DNA of 64,000 nucleotides. Source: Pseudomonas sp. K2I15. GTDB lineage: Bacteria > Pseudomonadota > Gammaproteobacteria > Pseudomonadales > Pseudomonadaceae. The position numbers were made by a program, and so were the translations under genes. Where the stretch lies: the NCBI RefSeq assembly GCF_002204795.1, contig NZ_NIXO01000022.1, forward strand, positions 1 to 64,000, given 5' to 3'. A model generated the notes under the pieces. It was not told where the DNA came from. It worked only from the letters and a program-made list of their open reading frames with translations, and did not search any database. Of the stretch, positions 26,710 to 34,543 are shown one piece after another; position 1 is the stretch's first letter, and each line of letters opens with the position of its first letter.

Positions 26710-27197
26710 CAGTAGCACCTATGATAGAACGCCATCCGCCCCACTGCCCCTGATCATGGGCAACCCTCAATCACGCTGCGCCAGGCAACGCACCGCGGGG
26801 TTTGCACATTCATTCGGGGACCGCAGGGTGGGCACACAAGGCCGACGTATCGACCTCACTTTTATGTCCCTTCTGCGCTGACTTCTTATCATTATTGGCT
26901 TCAGCTACCTGGGCGACAGCCAACCGCCGGGACGTATACGGGTGTACGCACCGGAGAAAGACTAGACCAAGACGGCGCGCAGAATATCACGGCAAACGGC
27001 CGGTATGCGCTGTTTGGCCAATTGACGGCTCTAAATCGCGGGTTTTAACGCCTCAGTGTCAAGCCTGGCAGGCGCGACGTGGCGTCACAGGCTGTTTGAT
27101 GAAACTGAACTCTGCTGAAAAAGGCTGTTCTAGACACCTTCGCCGCTGCTTGCGTAGCATCGGCGGCTGTCCTTCGTGCACTTCAACAGAGTTACCC
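26710..27197. other. 488-base intergenic region between mqo and the MFS gene
   Basis: It holds the mqo promoter side and, on the right, a strongly folded leader (27108-27193). No complete gene is supported; the reading frame open from 26802 lacks coding character before 27198. Confidence 0.6.
27108..27193 (+). ncRNA. Folded 5' leader of the MFS gene, candidate RNA switch
   Basis: AACTCTGCTGAA (27108-27119) pairs with TTCAACAGAGTT (27182-27193) with one mismatch. Inside it, GACA/TGTC and the hairpin CGCCG-C-TGCT, loop TGCGT, AGCA-T-CGGCG (27141-27165) extend the rod. The 3' arm ends four bases before the ATG and covers the only purine-rich stretch (ACAGAG), so folding would hide the ribosome site. 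No known riboswitch class is recognised. Confidence 0.4.
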
Positions 27198-28385
27198 ATG
27201 ACTATCCAGCAAACACCCGGGCACGTGCTGCCCGCGCGCAGCGCCGCCAAAATGGAAGCTGCCATGGCCGTGGGCGCCTTCGCGATCGGCACCGGCGAAT
27301 TCGCCATCATGGGCCTGATGCCCGACATCGCCCACAACCTCAACCTCAGCGAACCGCAAGTGGGCCACGCCATCAGCGCCTACGCGTTGGGCGTGATGGT
27401 CGGCGCACCGCTGCTGGCGATCCTCGGCGCCAAACTGCTGCGTAAACACATGCTCCTGCTGCTGATGGGCCTGTATGCCCTGGGCAACCTTGCCACCGCC
27501 TTCACCCCGACCTTCGGCTCGCTGGTGGCCTTCCGCTTCATCAGCGGCCTGCCACACGGCGCCTACTTCGGCATCGCCGCCGTGGTCGCCTCAAGCATGG
27601 TACCGAACGACAAACGCGCCGGCGCCGTCGCCCGCGTGATGATGGGCCTGACCCTGGCCATGTTGCTCGGCAACCCCATCGCCACCTTCCTCGGCCAGCA
27701 CCTGGGCTGGCGCTCGGCGTTCGCGCTGGTCAGCGCCATCGCCCTGTGCACCATCGCGCTGGTCTGGCAATTCGTACCAGATCGCCACGACGAACCCCGC
27801 AGCGACCCGCGCAAAGAACTGCGCGCCTTCACCAAACCGCAGGTGTGGATGGCGCTGTCCATAGGCGCCATCGGTTTTGCCGGAATGTTTTGCGTGTTCA
27901 GCTACTTGGCGCCGACCATGCTTGAAGTGACCAAAGTGTCGCCACAGTGGATTCCATTCGGTTTGGCCGCGTTTGGCGTAGGCGGCATCATCGGCAACAT
28001 CGCCGGCGGCAAACTGTTTGATCGCCTGCAATTTCGCGCCGTGGGTTGGATTATGGTGTGGTCGATGGCCGTGCTGATTTTCTTCACCTTCGCCGCCAGC
28101 TCGCTGTGGAGCGTACTGCTGGGCATTGGCCTGGTCGGCACCATGATCGCCATGGCCGCGCCGCTGCAGATCCGCTTGATGGACATTGCTCATGAAGCAC
28201 CGAGCCTGGCGGCGGCGTCCAACCACGCGGCGTTTAACCTGGCGAATGCGCTGGGGCCGTGGTTTGGCGGGATGGCGATTACGGCGGGGTATGGGTGGAC
28301 CAGTACGGGCTACATTGGCGCGGCTACGGCACTTGTTGGCCTGGGCATCTACCTGATTGCGCGTCGCATGAAGGGAGGCCATTAA
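27198..28385 (+). CDS. MFS transporter (AraJ/YdhP-like efflux family)
   Basis: This 395-residue inner-membrane protein has 12 hydrophobic helices. It begins with a short cytoplasmic N-terminus, then FAIGTGEFAIMGLMPDIAHNLN, typical of the sugar-efflux/AraJ-like drug:H+ antiporter-1 branch. RFISGLPHGAYFGIAAVVASSMV and the mid-protein break around residue 200 are also typical. The substrate is unknown. The start at 27198 lacks a clear free ribosome site because the region is within the folded leader described at 27108-27193. The gene is monocistronic. Confidence 0.88.
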   Translation: MTIQQTPGHVLPARSAAKMEAAMAVGAFAIGTGEFAIMGLMPDIAHNLNLSEPQVGHAISAYALGVMVGAPLLAILGAKLLRKHMLLLLMGLYALGNLATAFTPTFGSLVAFRFISGLPHGAYFGIAAVVASSMVPNDKRAGAVARVMMGLTLAMLLGNPIATFLGQHLGWRSAFALVSAIALCTIALVWQFVPDRHDEPRSDPRKELRAFTKPQVWMALSIGAIGFAGMFCVFSYLAPTMLEVTKVSPQWIPFGLAAFGVGGIIGNIAGGKLFDRLQFRAVGWIMVWSMAVLIFFTFAASSLWSVLLGIGLVGTMIAMAAPLQIRLMDIAHEAPSLAAASNHAAFNLANALGPWFGGMAITAGYGWTSTGYIGAATALVGLGIYLIARRMKGGH

Positions 28386-28416
28386 CGCCACACCTCCAAG
28401 GCCCGCCCACGATCCA

Positions 28417-28446
28417 GTGTGGGAGCGGGCTTGCTCGCGAAAGCGG
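28417..28446. repeat. Single REP (half REPIN)
   Basis: GTGGGAGCGGGCTTGCTCGC is followed by GGGTCAGTCACTGAGTGATGAC, a remnant of the same loop seen in the full REPIN at 35551-35644; the partner REP is missing. Confidence 0.8.
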
Positions 28447-28486
28447 TGGGTCAGTCACTGAGTGATGACTGCCCCACCCCGATCAG

Positions 28487-28708
28487 TCAGTCATCATGCA
28501 ACAACCCCGAACCATACTCCCCATAACTACTCCCAAGCGCACTGCCCCCAAAATTCATCTTGGCGGCTTTGCTGGGGCTATGGTCACCAAAGGCCTGGCA
28601 TCCGCCGGTGAAACAAGGATCGCTGCTCTCGCCCGACGAACCCGTCGAACAAGCGCTCAACAGCAACACGCCGGCAATCATCACGACTTTGACGAGGTTG
28701 GAGGTCAT
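28487..28708 (-). CDS. Small hypothetical lipoprotein
   Basis: This 73-residue protein has a lipoprotein signal (VVMIAGVLLLSAC) followed by a Ser/Gly-rich mature part with two Cys (DPCFTGGCQAFG) and no charged core. AAAGGGAAC precedes the ATG. No family is recognised. The signal and ribosome site support a real gene. Confidence 0.65.
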   Translation of the reverse strand: MTSNLVKVVMIAGVLLLSACSTGSSGESSDPCFTGGCQAFGDHSPSKAAKMNFGGSALGSSYGEYGSGLLHDD

Positions 28709-28955
28709 TTTTCAGTTCCCTTTGGGCAGGAGGCGTGGGCATACACGCTTATGGAGCGAGCGTAGGCCTCAATACCTGTAGGAATTATGAAACTTTGCTG
28801 GGAGACAGCGTTGGTTCAGCTTGATGTCATTTTGGCGACGAATTATCCCGGCACATATTCTGATTGGCGATATCAACAGTTAGCCCCTACATATTAAAGC
28901 CGACCAGGCATCAATTCAGATGATCCTGCGATCTACGTACAGGGATGCTTAAGTA

Positions 28956-29093
28956 ATGGCTAAAGACGAAAAAACCAGTGAAAGCGTCGCTTCAAAAGCA
29001 GCCAAGCTGCTGGCCGATCCAAGCACTCCGCCGGATGTAAAATCTGTGGCGGCTTCAGCGTTGACTCAAGCGCCTGACAAAAAGAAGAAATAG
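28956..29093 (+). CDS. Small conserved-type protein of 45 residues
   Basis: The frame encodes MAKDEKTSESVASKAAKLLADP, then STPPDVKSVAASALTQAPDKKKK, a charged, Ala/Ser-rich protein with two predicted helices split by a Pro-rich turn and a Lys-rich end. I recall similar short proteins with the pattern ASKA-x-K-x-L-x-DP and VAASALTQ in many proteobacteria, with no assigned function. The codon pattern is Pseudomonas-like. The ribosome site is weak (AGGGA about 12 bases upstream). Confidence 0.6.
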   Translation: MAKDEKTSESVASKAAKLLADPSTPPDVKSVAASALTQAPDKKKK

Positions 29094-29198
29094 GCTGAAA
29101 CAGTGCCAAGGCAACTGAAGCTCTGGCACTGACCTCCACGGGACCAGACCCATTCCTGTTAAACTGTCCACCCTTCGCCTTATCCACCTCAGACCCTA

Positions 29199-30194
29199 AT
29201 GTCCTTACACATAGCACAAACGCCATTGATCTCCCGTCGTTTCTCTGTTGCCCCGATGATGGATTGGACAGATAGACACTGCAGGTACTTCCTGCGCCTG
29301 CTCTCCAAAAACGCCCTCCTCTACACGGAGATGGTCACCACCGGTGCAATCCTCCACGGCGACCACGAACGCTTCCTGCGTCACAACGAAGCCGAGCACC
29401 CACTTGCCTTGCAGTTGGGGGGTAGCGTCCCTGCCGACCTGGCCGCCTGCGCCCGTATGGCCCAGGATGCCGGTTACGACGAGGTGAACCTCAACGTCGG
29501 CTGCCCAAGCGACAGGGTTCAGAACAACATGATCGGCGCCTGCCTGATGGCGCACCCGGCTTTAGTGGCGGACTGCGTGAAGGCGATGCAGGACGCGGTT
29601 TCGATCCCGGTGACGGTGAAGCACCGCATCGGTATCAATGGCCGGGACAGTTATGCCGAGCTATGCGATTTCGTCGGCCAGGTGAAGGACGCGGGCTGCA
29701 CCAGTTTTACCGTGCATGCACGGATTGCGATTCTGGAAGGGTTGTCGCCAAAGGAAAATCGGGACATCCCGCCATTGCGCTACGACGTGGCGGCGCAGTT
29801 GAAGCAGGATTTCCCGGAGCTTGAGATCATTCTCAACGGCGGGATCAAGACGCTGGAGCAGTGCCAGGAGCATTTGCAGACGTTCGACGGCGTGATGCTG
29901 GGCCGTGAGGCTTATCACAATCCGTATGTGCTGGCCGAGGTGGATCAGCAGCTGTTTGGCAGCACCGCGCCGGCGATCACCCGGGCCGAGGCGCTGGCGC
30001 AGTTGCGTCCGTATATAGCCGAGCATCTGGCAACAGGTGGATCGATGCACCACATCACGCGCCATGTTCTGGGGCTGGGGACGGGTTTCCCGGGGGCTCG
30101 GAAGTTTCGGCAGTTGTTGTCGGTAGATATTCATAAGGCCAGTGATCCGCTGGCGTTGCTGGATAAGGCGGGGGAGTTGTTGGAGGGGCGGTGA
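29199..30194 (+). CDS. dusA: tRNA-dihydrouridine(20/20a) synthase DusA
   Basis: This 331-residue FMN enzyme uses NADPH to reduce U20/U20a in the tRNA D-loop. The TIM-barrel start RRFSVAPMMDWTDRHCRYF, the active-site Cys102 in NLNVGCPSDRVQ, the tRNA-binding GLSPKENRDIPPLRYD and the FMN phosphate site ILNGGIKT with GVMLGREAYHNP are all present and DusA-specific. It lies upstream of tal in the same direction, with a half REPIN between them. Confidence 0.95.
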   Translation: MSLHIAQTPLISRRFSVAPMMDWTDRHCRYFLRLLSKNALLYTEMVTTGAILHGDHERFLRHNEAEHPLALQLGGSVPADLAACARMAQDAGYDEVNLNVGCPSDRVQNNMIGACLMAHPALVADCVKAMQDAVSIPVTVKHRIGINGRDSYAELCDFVGQVKDAGCTSFTVHARIAILEGLSPKENRDIPPLRYDVAAQLKQDFPELEIILNGGIKTLEQCQEHLQTFDGVMLGREAYHNPYVLAEVDQQLFGSTAPAITRAEALAQLRPYIAEHLATGGSMHHITRHVLGLGTGFPGARKFRQLLSVDIHKASDPLALLDKAGELLEGR

Positions 30195-30522
30195 GTTGGG
30201 TATCAGTGGGTTTATTTGGAGGCTGATACGACGCCTTCGCGAGCAAGCCCGCTCCCACATTTTGGGTGGGGGTGTGTCAGGAGGATTGGGGGGCTGTGGG
30301 GACGTTATCGCAGGCGAGGCAGCTCCCAGCGTTTGATCGGAGCGGTCATCGGGCAGTCGGGTTGAACCTGACGGCTGTTTTGGCCTCCTATTCAGCAGTG
30401 GCCGGTGTTTCAAACGGCCGTTTTCAGGTTGTTGCCCTCGCAAACGATCGAATGCATTTGCGCCCTTGAGCGGCTGTCAGCGCTCGGGTAATGTCATCAG
30501 ACCCATAGGACAGAGCACGCCC
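30195..30522. other. 328-base intergenic region between dusA and tal
   Basis: It holds a half REPIN (30231-30261) and a perfect palindrome AAACGGCCGTTT at 30412-30423 that resembles a PsrA box. Otherwise only the tal promoter is expected here. No gene is seen. Confidence 0.6.
30231..30261. repeat. Single REP (half REPIN)
   Basis: CGCGAGCAAGCCCGCTCCCA is preceded by TATCAG (30201) and CTGATA, matching the right half of the loop of the REPIN at 35551-35644. The left REP is missing. Confidence 0.8.
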
Positions 30523-31449
30523 ATGACTTCCAAGCTGGAACAACTCAAACAAATCACCACTGTCGTTGCCGATACCGGCGACTTTGAAGCTATCGCTCGC
30601 GTCAAGCCGGTGGACGCCACCACTAACCCTTCGCTGCTGCTCAAGGCCGCATCGATCCCGGCTTATGCCAAGCTGCTGGACGAGTGCGTTGCCGACTGCA
30701 ACGGCGACGTAGGCCTGGCCAGCGACCGTTTCGCGGTAGCCGTCGGCCAGGAAATCCTCAAAGTGGTACCCGGCCGCATTTCCACTGAAGTGGATGCCCG
30801 CCTGTCGTTCGACACCGACGCCGTACTCAAGCGCGCGCACCGTCTGATCGACCTGTACGAAAAAGCCGGCATTGGCCGCGACCGCGTGCTGATCAAGATC
30901 GCCTCCACCTGGGAAGGCATTCGCGCTGCCGAGCAGCTGGAAAAGGAAGGCATCCAGACCAACCTGACCCTGCTGTTCTCCTTCGCCCAGGCCGTGGCTT
31001 GCGCTGAAGCCGGCGTGTTCCTGATTTCGCCGTTCGTGGGCCGTATCTACGACTGGTACAAGAAGGCCAACGGCAACGACTACACCGGTTCCGATGATCC
31101 GGGCGTGCAGTCGGTGACACGCATCTACAACTACTACAAAGCCAACGGCTACAAGACCGTGGTGATGGGTGCGAGCTTCCGTAACCTGAGCCAGATCGAA
31201 GAGCTGGCCGGTTGCGATCGCCTGACCATCAGCCCGGACCTGCTGGAAAAACTGGCCGCCGACAATGGCAAGCTGGAGCGCAAATTGGCGCCGGGCCACG
31301 CGGGCGAAGCGCGTGTGCACTTGACCGAAGCGCAGTTCCGTTGGGAGTCCAACGAAGATGCGATGGCGACCGAGAAGCTGGCCGAGGGCATTCGTCAGTT
31401 CGCCCGCGACCAGGAAAAACTCGAAGCACTGTTGACCGCCAAGCTGTAA
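30523..31449 (+). CDS. tal: Transaldolase
   Basis: This 308-residue cytoplasmic enzyme of the non-oxidative pentose phosphate pathway moves a dihydroxyacetone unit between sedoheptulose-7-phosphate and glyceraldehyde-3-phosphate. The family motifs [12 protein letters not shown] and Lys125, the Schiff-base residue in [13 protein letters not shown], are present, with [12 protein letters not shown] following. Length matches TalB. The ATG at 30523 follows AGGAC. A strong terminator lies just after the stop. Confidence 0.97.
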   Translation: MTSKLEQLKQITTVVADTGDFEAIARVKPVDATTNPSLLLKAASIPAYAKLLDECVADCNGDVGLASDRFAVAVGQEILKVVPGRISTEVDARLSFDTDAVLKRAHRLIDLYEKAGIGRDRVLIKIASTWEGIRAAEQLEKEGIQTNLTLLFSFAQAVACAEAGVFLISPFVGRIYDWYKKANGNDYTGSDDPGVQSVTRIYNYYKANGYKTVVMGASFRNLSQIEELAGCDRLTISPDLLEKLAADNGKLERKLAPGHAGEARVHLTEAQFRWESNEDAMATEKLAEGIRQFARDQEKLEALLTAKL

Positions 31450-31462
31450 AAACGGCGGCGAC

Positions 31463-31500
31463 AAAAAGGGCGGCACCTGTAAGGGTGCCGCCCTTTTTTT
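31463..31500 (+). terminator. Rho-independent terminator of tal
   Basis: AAAGGGCGGCACC pairs with GGTGCCGCCCTTT around TGTAAG, followed by a T run. Confidence 0.95.
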
Positions 31501-31533
31501 GTATTAGCCGATTTCGAGCCGAACTCAGTCAAA

Positions 31534-31625
31534 AATGTGGGAGGGGCTTGCTCCCGAATACAGGGTGTCAGTCGCTATATTCACTACTGACCCGGCGCTT
31601 TCGGGAGCAAGCCCCCTCCCACACT
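31534..31625. repeat. REPIN, GGGAGGGGCTTGCTCCC subtype
   Basis: Two inverted REPs with core GGGAGGGGCTTGCTCCCGAA enclose a loop with GTCAGTC and ACTGACC. It lies between the convergent tal and rssC genes. Confidence 0.87.
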
Positions 31626-31647
31626 TTGACAGTGTTTCAGCTGGAAA

Positions 31648-32133
31648 TTAGTGCCGCTCCAGCGCATTCACCAAGTCGTGGAACGCCTCGCGGTTGGAGT
31701 CGTTCAAGCCCATCAGGATCTTGTGGGCTTCCAGCACCTTGATCCGTACCACTTCCTCGGACTGGTCCTGAGATGGCAGGTCGGTCAGGCATTCCGGGCA
31801 CGGGATCGGGCGATCAACGATGTTGAACACTTGATCGAAGCCCATGGACTGCAACAGACGGGTGATGTCTTCGTGGGTGGTGACGACAGTCGGCAGCAGT
31901 CCGACCTTCTGCCGAGACAGAATGGACAACTTGGCCAACAGCCCAAGGGTGGTGCTATCGATGCTGCGGGTTTCGGTCAGATCGATCACGATCGCCGAGA
32001 AATTCAAGGCTGTGAAGATCCGCTCAATCGTCGCATCCAGCGCCGAACACAAGGTCAGGCGCACTTCACCGACAAATTTCAGGACAAAAGTCCCGTCTTG
32101 CTCGGCGAATTGGATTCTTCCGGTACTCATCAA
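31648..32133 (-). CDS. rssC: STAS-domain anti-sigma factor antagonist RssC
   Basis: This 161-residue protein has a STAS fold in residues 1 to about 105 (MSTGRIQFAEQDGTFVLKFVGEVRLTLC). The phosphorylatable Ser segment is DLTETRSIDSTTLGLLAKL, followed by a helical tail with a CPEC pair. It overlaps rssB by ATGA and is cotranscribed with it. In partner switching such a protein is dephosphorylated by a PP2C phosphatase and then releases a target. RssC in Pseudomonas has been linked with RssB and RpoS control; the exact partner here is inferred. Confidence 0.85.
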   Translation of the reverse strand: MMSTGRIQFAEQDGTFVLKFVGEVRLTLCSALDATIERIFTALNFSAIVIDLTETRSIDSTTLGLLAKLSILSRQKVGLLPTVVTTHEDITRLLQSMGFDQVFNIVDRPIPCPECLTDLPSQDQSEEVVRIKVLEAHKILMGLNDSNREAFHDLVNALERH

Positions 32134-33311
32134 AGATTCCTGCTCAACACCAATAGGGCGATATCATCCGGCATCTCCCCTAGCGTGGCCAATCCAAAAA
32201 CCTGCCGCAGGCCATCCAGGCTGCCGCCCGCCGACCTGACCCGTTGGGGTAAGGCGGCTTCTTTCTCTTTGAGTGTAGGCTCTGGCAAAAGGTCCAGGAT
32301 ACCGTCAGACATCAGCGTCAGGCTAAATGTCGGCGGCAGTTCCAGGATGTGGTCTTCGTAGGTGGCCTCATTGAACAAGCCAACCGGCAAACCACGCCCT
32401 TCCAGGTAGCGCACACTGTCTGGAGTGTATAAAACCGGCAATGGCAGGTGACCGCCAATGCTGTAGGTCAAAAGACCTGTTTCTTCATCAATCACGCCGC
32501 CGACCATCGTCACGTGCTTGCCCAGCTTGCAGCTGATCAGGCCCCGGTTGATGTGGCCCAGCACTTGCGAAGGGGTGAACTCCGGCAAGGTGCCATTGCG
32601 CTTGGATTCGAACAACAGCCGTGTGGTCATGAATTTCAACAACACGGTCACGAATGCCGAGGAGGCGCCGTGGCCGGAAACGTCGGCCAGGTAGAACGCG
32701 ACACGCCGCTCATCAACGCGGAAATAGTCGACAAAGTCACCCGAGAGGTACAGCGACGGGATGATCTGGTGAGCAAACTTGAACTCGTCGATGGTCCATG
32801 GACTCACCGGCAGCATGTTCATCTGCACCTGGCGACCGGCGTTCTGGTCTTCCTGGAGCAGGTTCAGGCTGGCTTCGAGTTCGCGGTTGGCGGTTTCGAG
32901 CTTTTCACGGTAACGCTGGTTTTCCAGCAGCAACCGTGCACGATCCAGCGCGCGGCGCACCGAGTGCTCCAGCACGGCCAGGTCTTCCAGGGGCTTGATC
33001 AGGTAGTCGGCGGCGCCCAGGCGCAAGGCCTCGACGGCATCGTTCATCACGCCGGCACCGGACACGACGATCACCGGCGTCTGCGGGGAAATGTCAGTCA
33101 CCTGGCGGATCAGCTCGAGGCCGCCCACCTGAGGCATGCGCAGGTCGCAGATCACAAGGTCGGGCTTGTCGCGCTCGAATACCTGGAGACCCTGGAGGCC
33201 GTTGCTGGCCTGCAGGACGCTGAAGCCACTGTCTTCCAAATAGGCTGCGAGACTCGCGCGCACTACTTCGTCGTCATCGATTATCAGCAGCGTGGCACTG
33301 GTTTTCTGCAT
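32130..33311 (-). CDS. rssB: Response regulator with PP2C phosphatase output, RssB
   Basis: This protein of about 393 residues has an N-terminal receiver (LLIIDDDE, phospho-acceptor Asp56 in VICDLRMPQ, Lys106 in DYLIKPLED), a helical linker (about 120-165) and a PP2C/SpoIIE-type phosphatase domain. The phosphatase domain shows SGDFVDYF, LADVSGHGASSAF and MSDGILDLL with its metal-binding acids. E. coli RssB has a degenerate output that delivers RpoS to ClpXP; here the phosphatase looks active. The start MQKTS at 33311 fits the domain edge; the frame upstream to 33431 is not receiver-like. It overlaps rssC, its likely substrate. Confidence 0.9.
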   Translation of the reverse strand: MQKTSATLLIIDDDEVVRASLAAYLEDSGFSVLQASNGLQGLQVFERDKPDLVICDLRMPQVGGLELIRQVTDISPQTPVIVVSGAGVMNDAVEALRLGAADYLIKPLEDLAVLEHSVRRALDRARLLLENQRYREKLETANRELEASLNLLQEDQNAGRQVQMNMLPVSPWTIDEFKFAHQIIPSLYLSGDFVDYFRVDERRVAFYLADVSGHGASSAFVTVLLKFMTTRLLFESKRNGTLPEFTPSQVLGHINRGLISCKLGKHVTMVGGVIDEETGLLTYSIGGHLPLPVLYTPDSVRYLEGRGLPVGLFNEATYEDHILELPPTFSLTLMSDGILDLLPEPTLKEKEAALPQRVRSAGGSLDGLRQVFGLATLGEMPDDIALLVLSRNL

Positions 33312-33484
33312 GTGGGCAAACGGCGCCAGAATTAGGTTGGCGTAGGCAGCTCGACAATGGCCGGGCTCACTACTGGATTCGCTTTCTAGCCTCTCTGTCC
33401 TACAAAGTACCTGGATTTTGCCCATGCACAAAGGTAAAGCAGAGGTGCCCTTCTAAGGCGCAGACGGTACTCCCATCCGCCAGG

Positions 33485-33561
33485 GGTTTCAAGCTCATGG
33501 CGATGGTCGCCGGGCGTCTTTACACCGCAAATCACCGGTGGTTATAAGAACGCTTGAAACC
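33485..33561. ncRNA. Candidate structured RNA, three-helix fold
   Basis: A perfect ten-base pair of arms, GGTTTCAAGC and GCTTGAAACC, closes a 57-base interior. The interior holds two hairpins: GGCGA-TGG-TCGCC (33499-33511) and CACCG, eight-base loop, CGGTG (33523-33540). The element lies 170-250 bases upstream of rssB, separated from mlaA by a terminator, so it could be part of the rssB leader or a separate small RNA. The strand is not decided, and no known class is recognised. Confidence 0.35.
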
Positions 33562-33612
33562 GCGACTTAAAGTAAGGACGTAAGCCACGGATAAACCTCA
33601 AATCCCGCCGAT

Positions 33613-33638
33613 AAAAAAGGCGACCCGAGGGCCGCCTT
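33613..33638 (-). terminator. Rho-independent terminator of mlaA
   Basis: Read on the minus strand, AAGGCGGCCC pairs with GGGTCGCCTT and runs into TTTT, about 20 bases after the mlaA stop. Confidence 0.85.
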
Positions 33639-33657
33639 CTTCATTCAAGCCTGAGGC

Positions 33658-34347
33658 TTAAAAGTCGTCTACAACCTTGCCATCCTTGACCTTGAACTCG
33701 CGGTTCTGCAGGTAAGCGTTGCGGATGAAGGTGTATTTGTCGCCGCTGATCAGCTTCTCGGAGGACAGCAGGCTGGCACGTGTGTCGACGATATTCAGGC
33801 CGAAGGTGCTGTTGCGCCAGCCGATATCGTTCATGTAGCGGTATGGCTGAGTGTAGCTGTCCACGTACTTGGACGGCGCGTCACGCAGGGTGCTTGGGCC
33901 CAGCAGTGGCAGCATCACGTAAGGACCGCTACCGACGCCCCAGTGACCGAGGGTCTGGCCGAAGTCTTCGTCATTGCGTTGCAGCCCCATTTTGGTGCCT
34001 ACATCAATGAAACCCAGCACGCCGAACGTGGTGTTCATCAGCAGACGGGCAGTGTCGACGCCGGCAGCGTGAGGCTTGAGTTGCAACACGTCGTTGGCAA
34101 AGTTGCCGACGTCGCCGATGTTGCGGAAGAAGTTGTGAACGCCGTCCTGCACGAATTGCGGGGTCACGAACTGATAGCCTTGGGCCAAAGGCTTGAGGGC
34201 GTAGGTGTCAACGGTGTCGTTGAAGGTGAAGATCGGGCGGTTGACGCTTTCCCATGGATCATCTTCCGAGGCCGCCTGGGCCGCGAAAGGCACCAGCAAT
34301 ACGCTGGCACACACGGATAGCTGAGCTAGACATTGGCTCCAGCGCAT
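33658..34347 (-). CDS. mlaA: MlaA (VacJ) outer-membrane phospholipid transport protein
   Basis: This 229-residue component of the Mla system removes misplaced phospholipids from the outer leaflet of the outer membrane. The family core is clear: EDDPWESVNRPIFTFNDTVD, NFFRNIGDVGNFANDVLQ, EDFGQTLGHWGVGSGPYVMLPLLGPS and YxxRNAYLQ-like near the end. The E. coli protein is a lipoprotein, but here the signal peptide ends FAAQA-AS with no Cys after it, so it looks like a non-lipidated export signal. The gene is monocistronic, ended by the terminator at 33613-33638. Confidence 0.94.
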   Translation of the reverse strand: MRWSQCLAQLSVCASVLLVPFAAQAASEDDPWESVNRPIFTFNDTVDTYALKPLAQGYQFVTPQFVQDGVHNFFRNIGDVGNFANDVLQLKPHAAGVDTARLLMNTTFGVLGFIDVGTKMGLQRNDEDFGQTLGHWGVGSGPYVMLPLLGPSTLRDAPSKYVDSYTQPYRYMNDIGWRNSTFGLNIVDTRASLLSSEKLISGDKYTFIRNAYLQNREFKVKDGKVVDDF

Positions 34348-34543
34348 AGCTTGAACTCCTTGAATGGTCTGTCATGGGCGCTATGCCCTGAATGAGGCCG
34401 TCAGTATATGACGGAAGTGTCAGATTAGGCAGCCTTGCAGAAATGTCATTCGAATAAATGGACAAAATTCCTACAATTACAGCCAATGTAACTTGCCTGT
34501 CATCAGCGTCCGATAGCGTGACTGCTATTTCAGGGACGTCGAG

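Larger units (their letters stand above)
33312..33657. other. 346-base intergenic region upstream of rssB
   Basis: It holds the mlaA terminator (33613-33638) and a three-helix fold (33485-33561). No gene is seen. Confidence 0.6.

Noticed and set aside
27108..27193. Identification of the folded leader as a known riboswitch
   Set aside because: None of the core sequences of classes I know (TPP, FMN, cobalamin, glycine, guanidine, c-di-GMP) was seen; it is kept as an unclassified structure.
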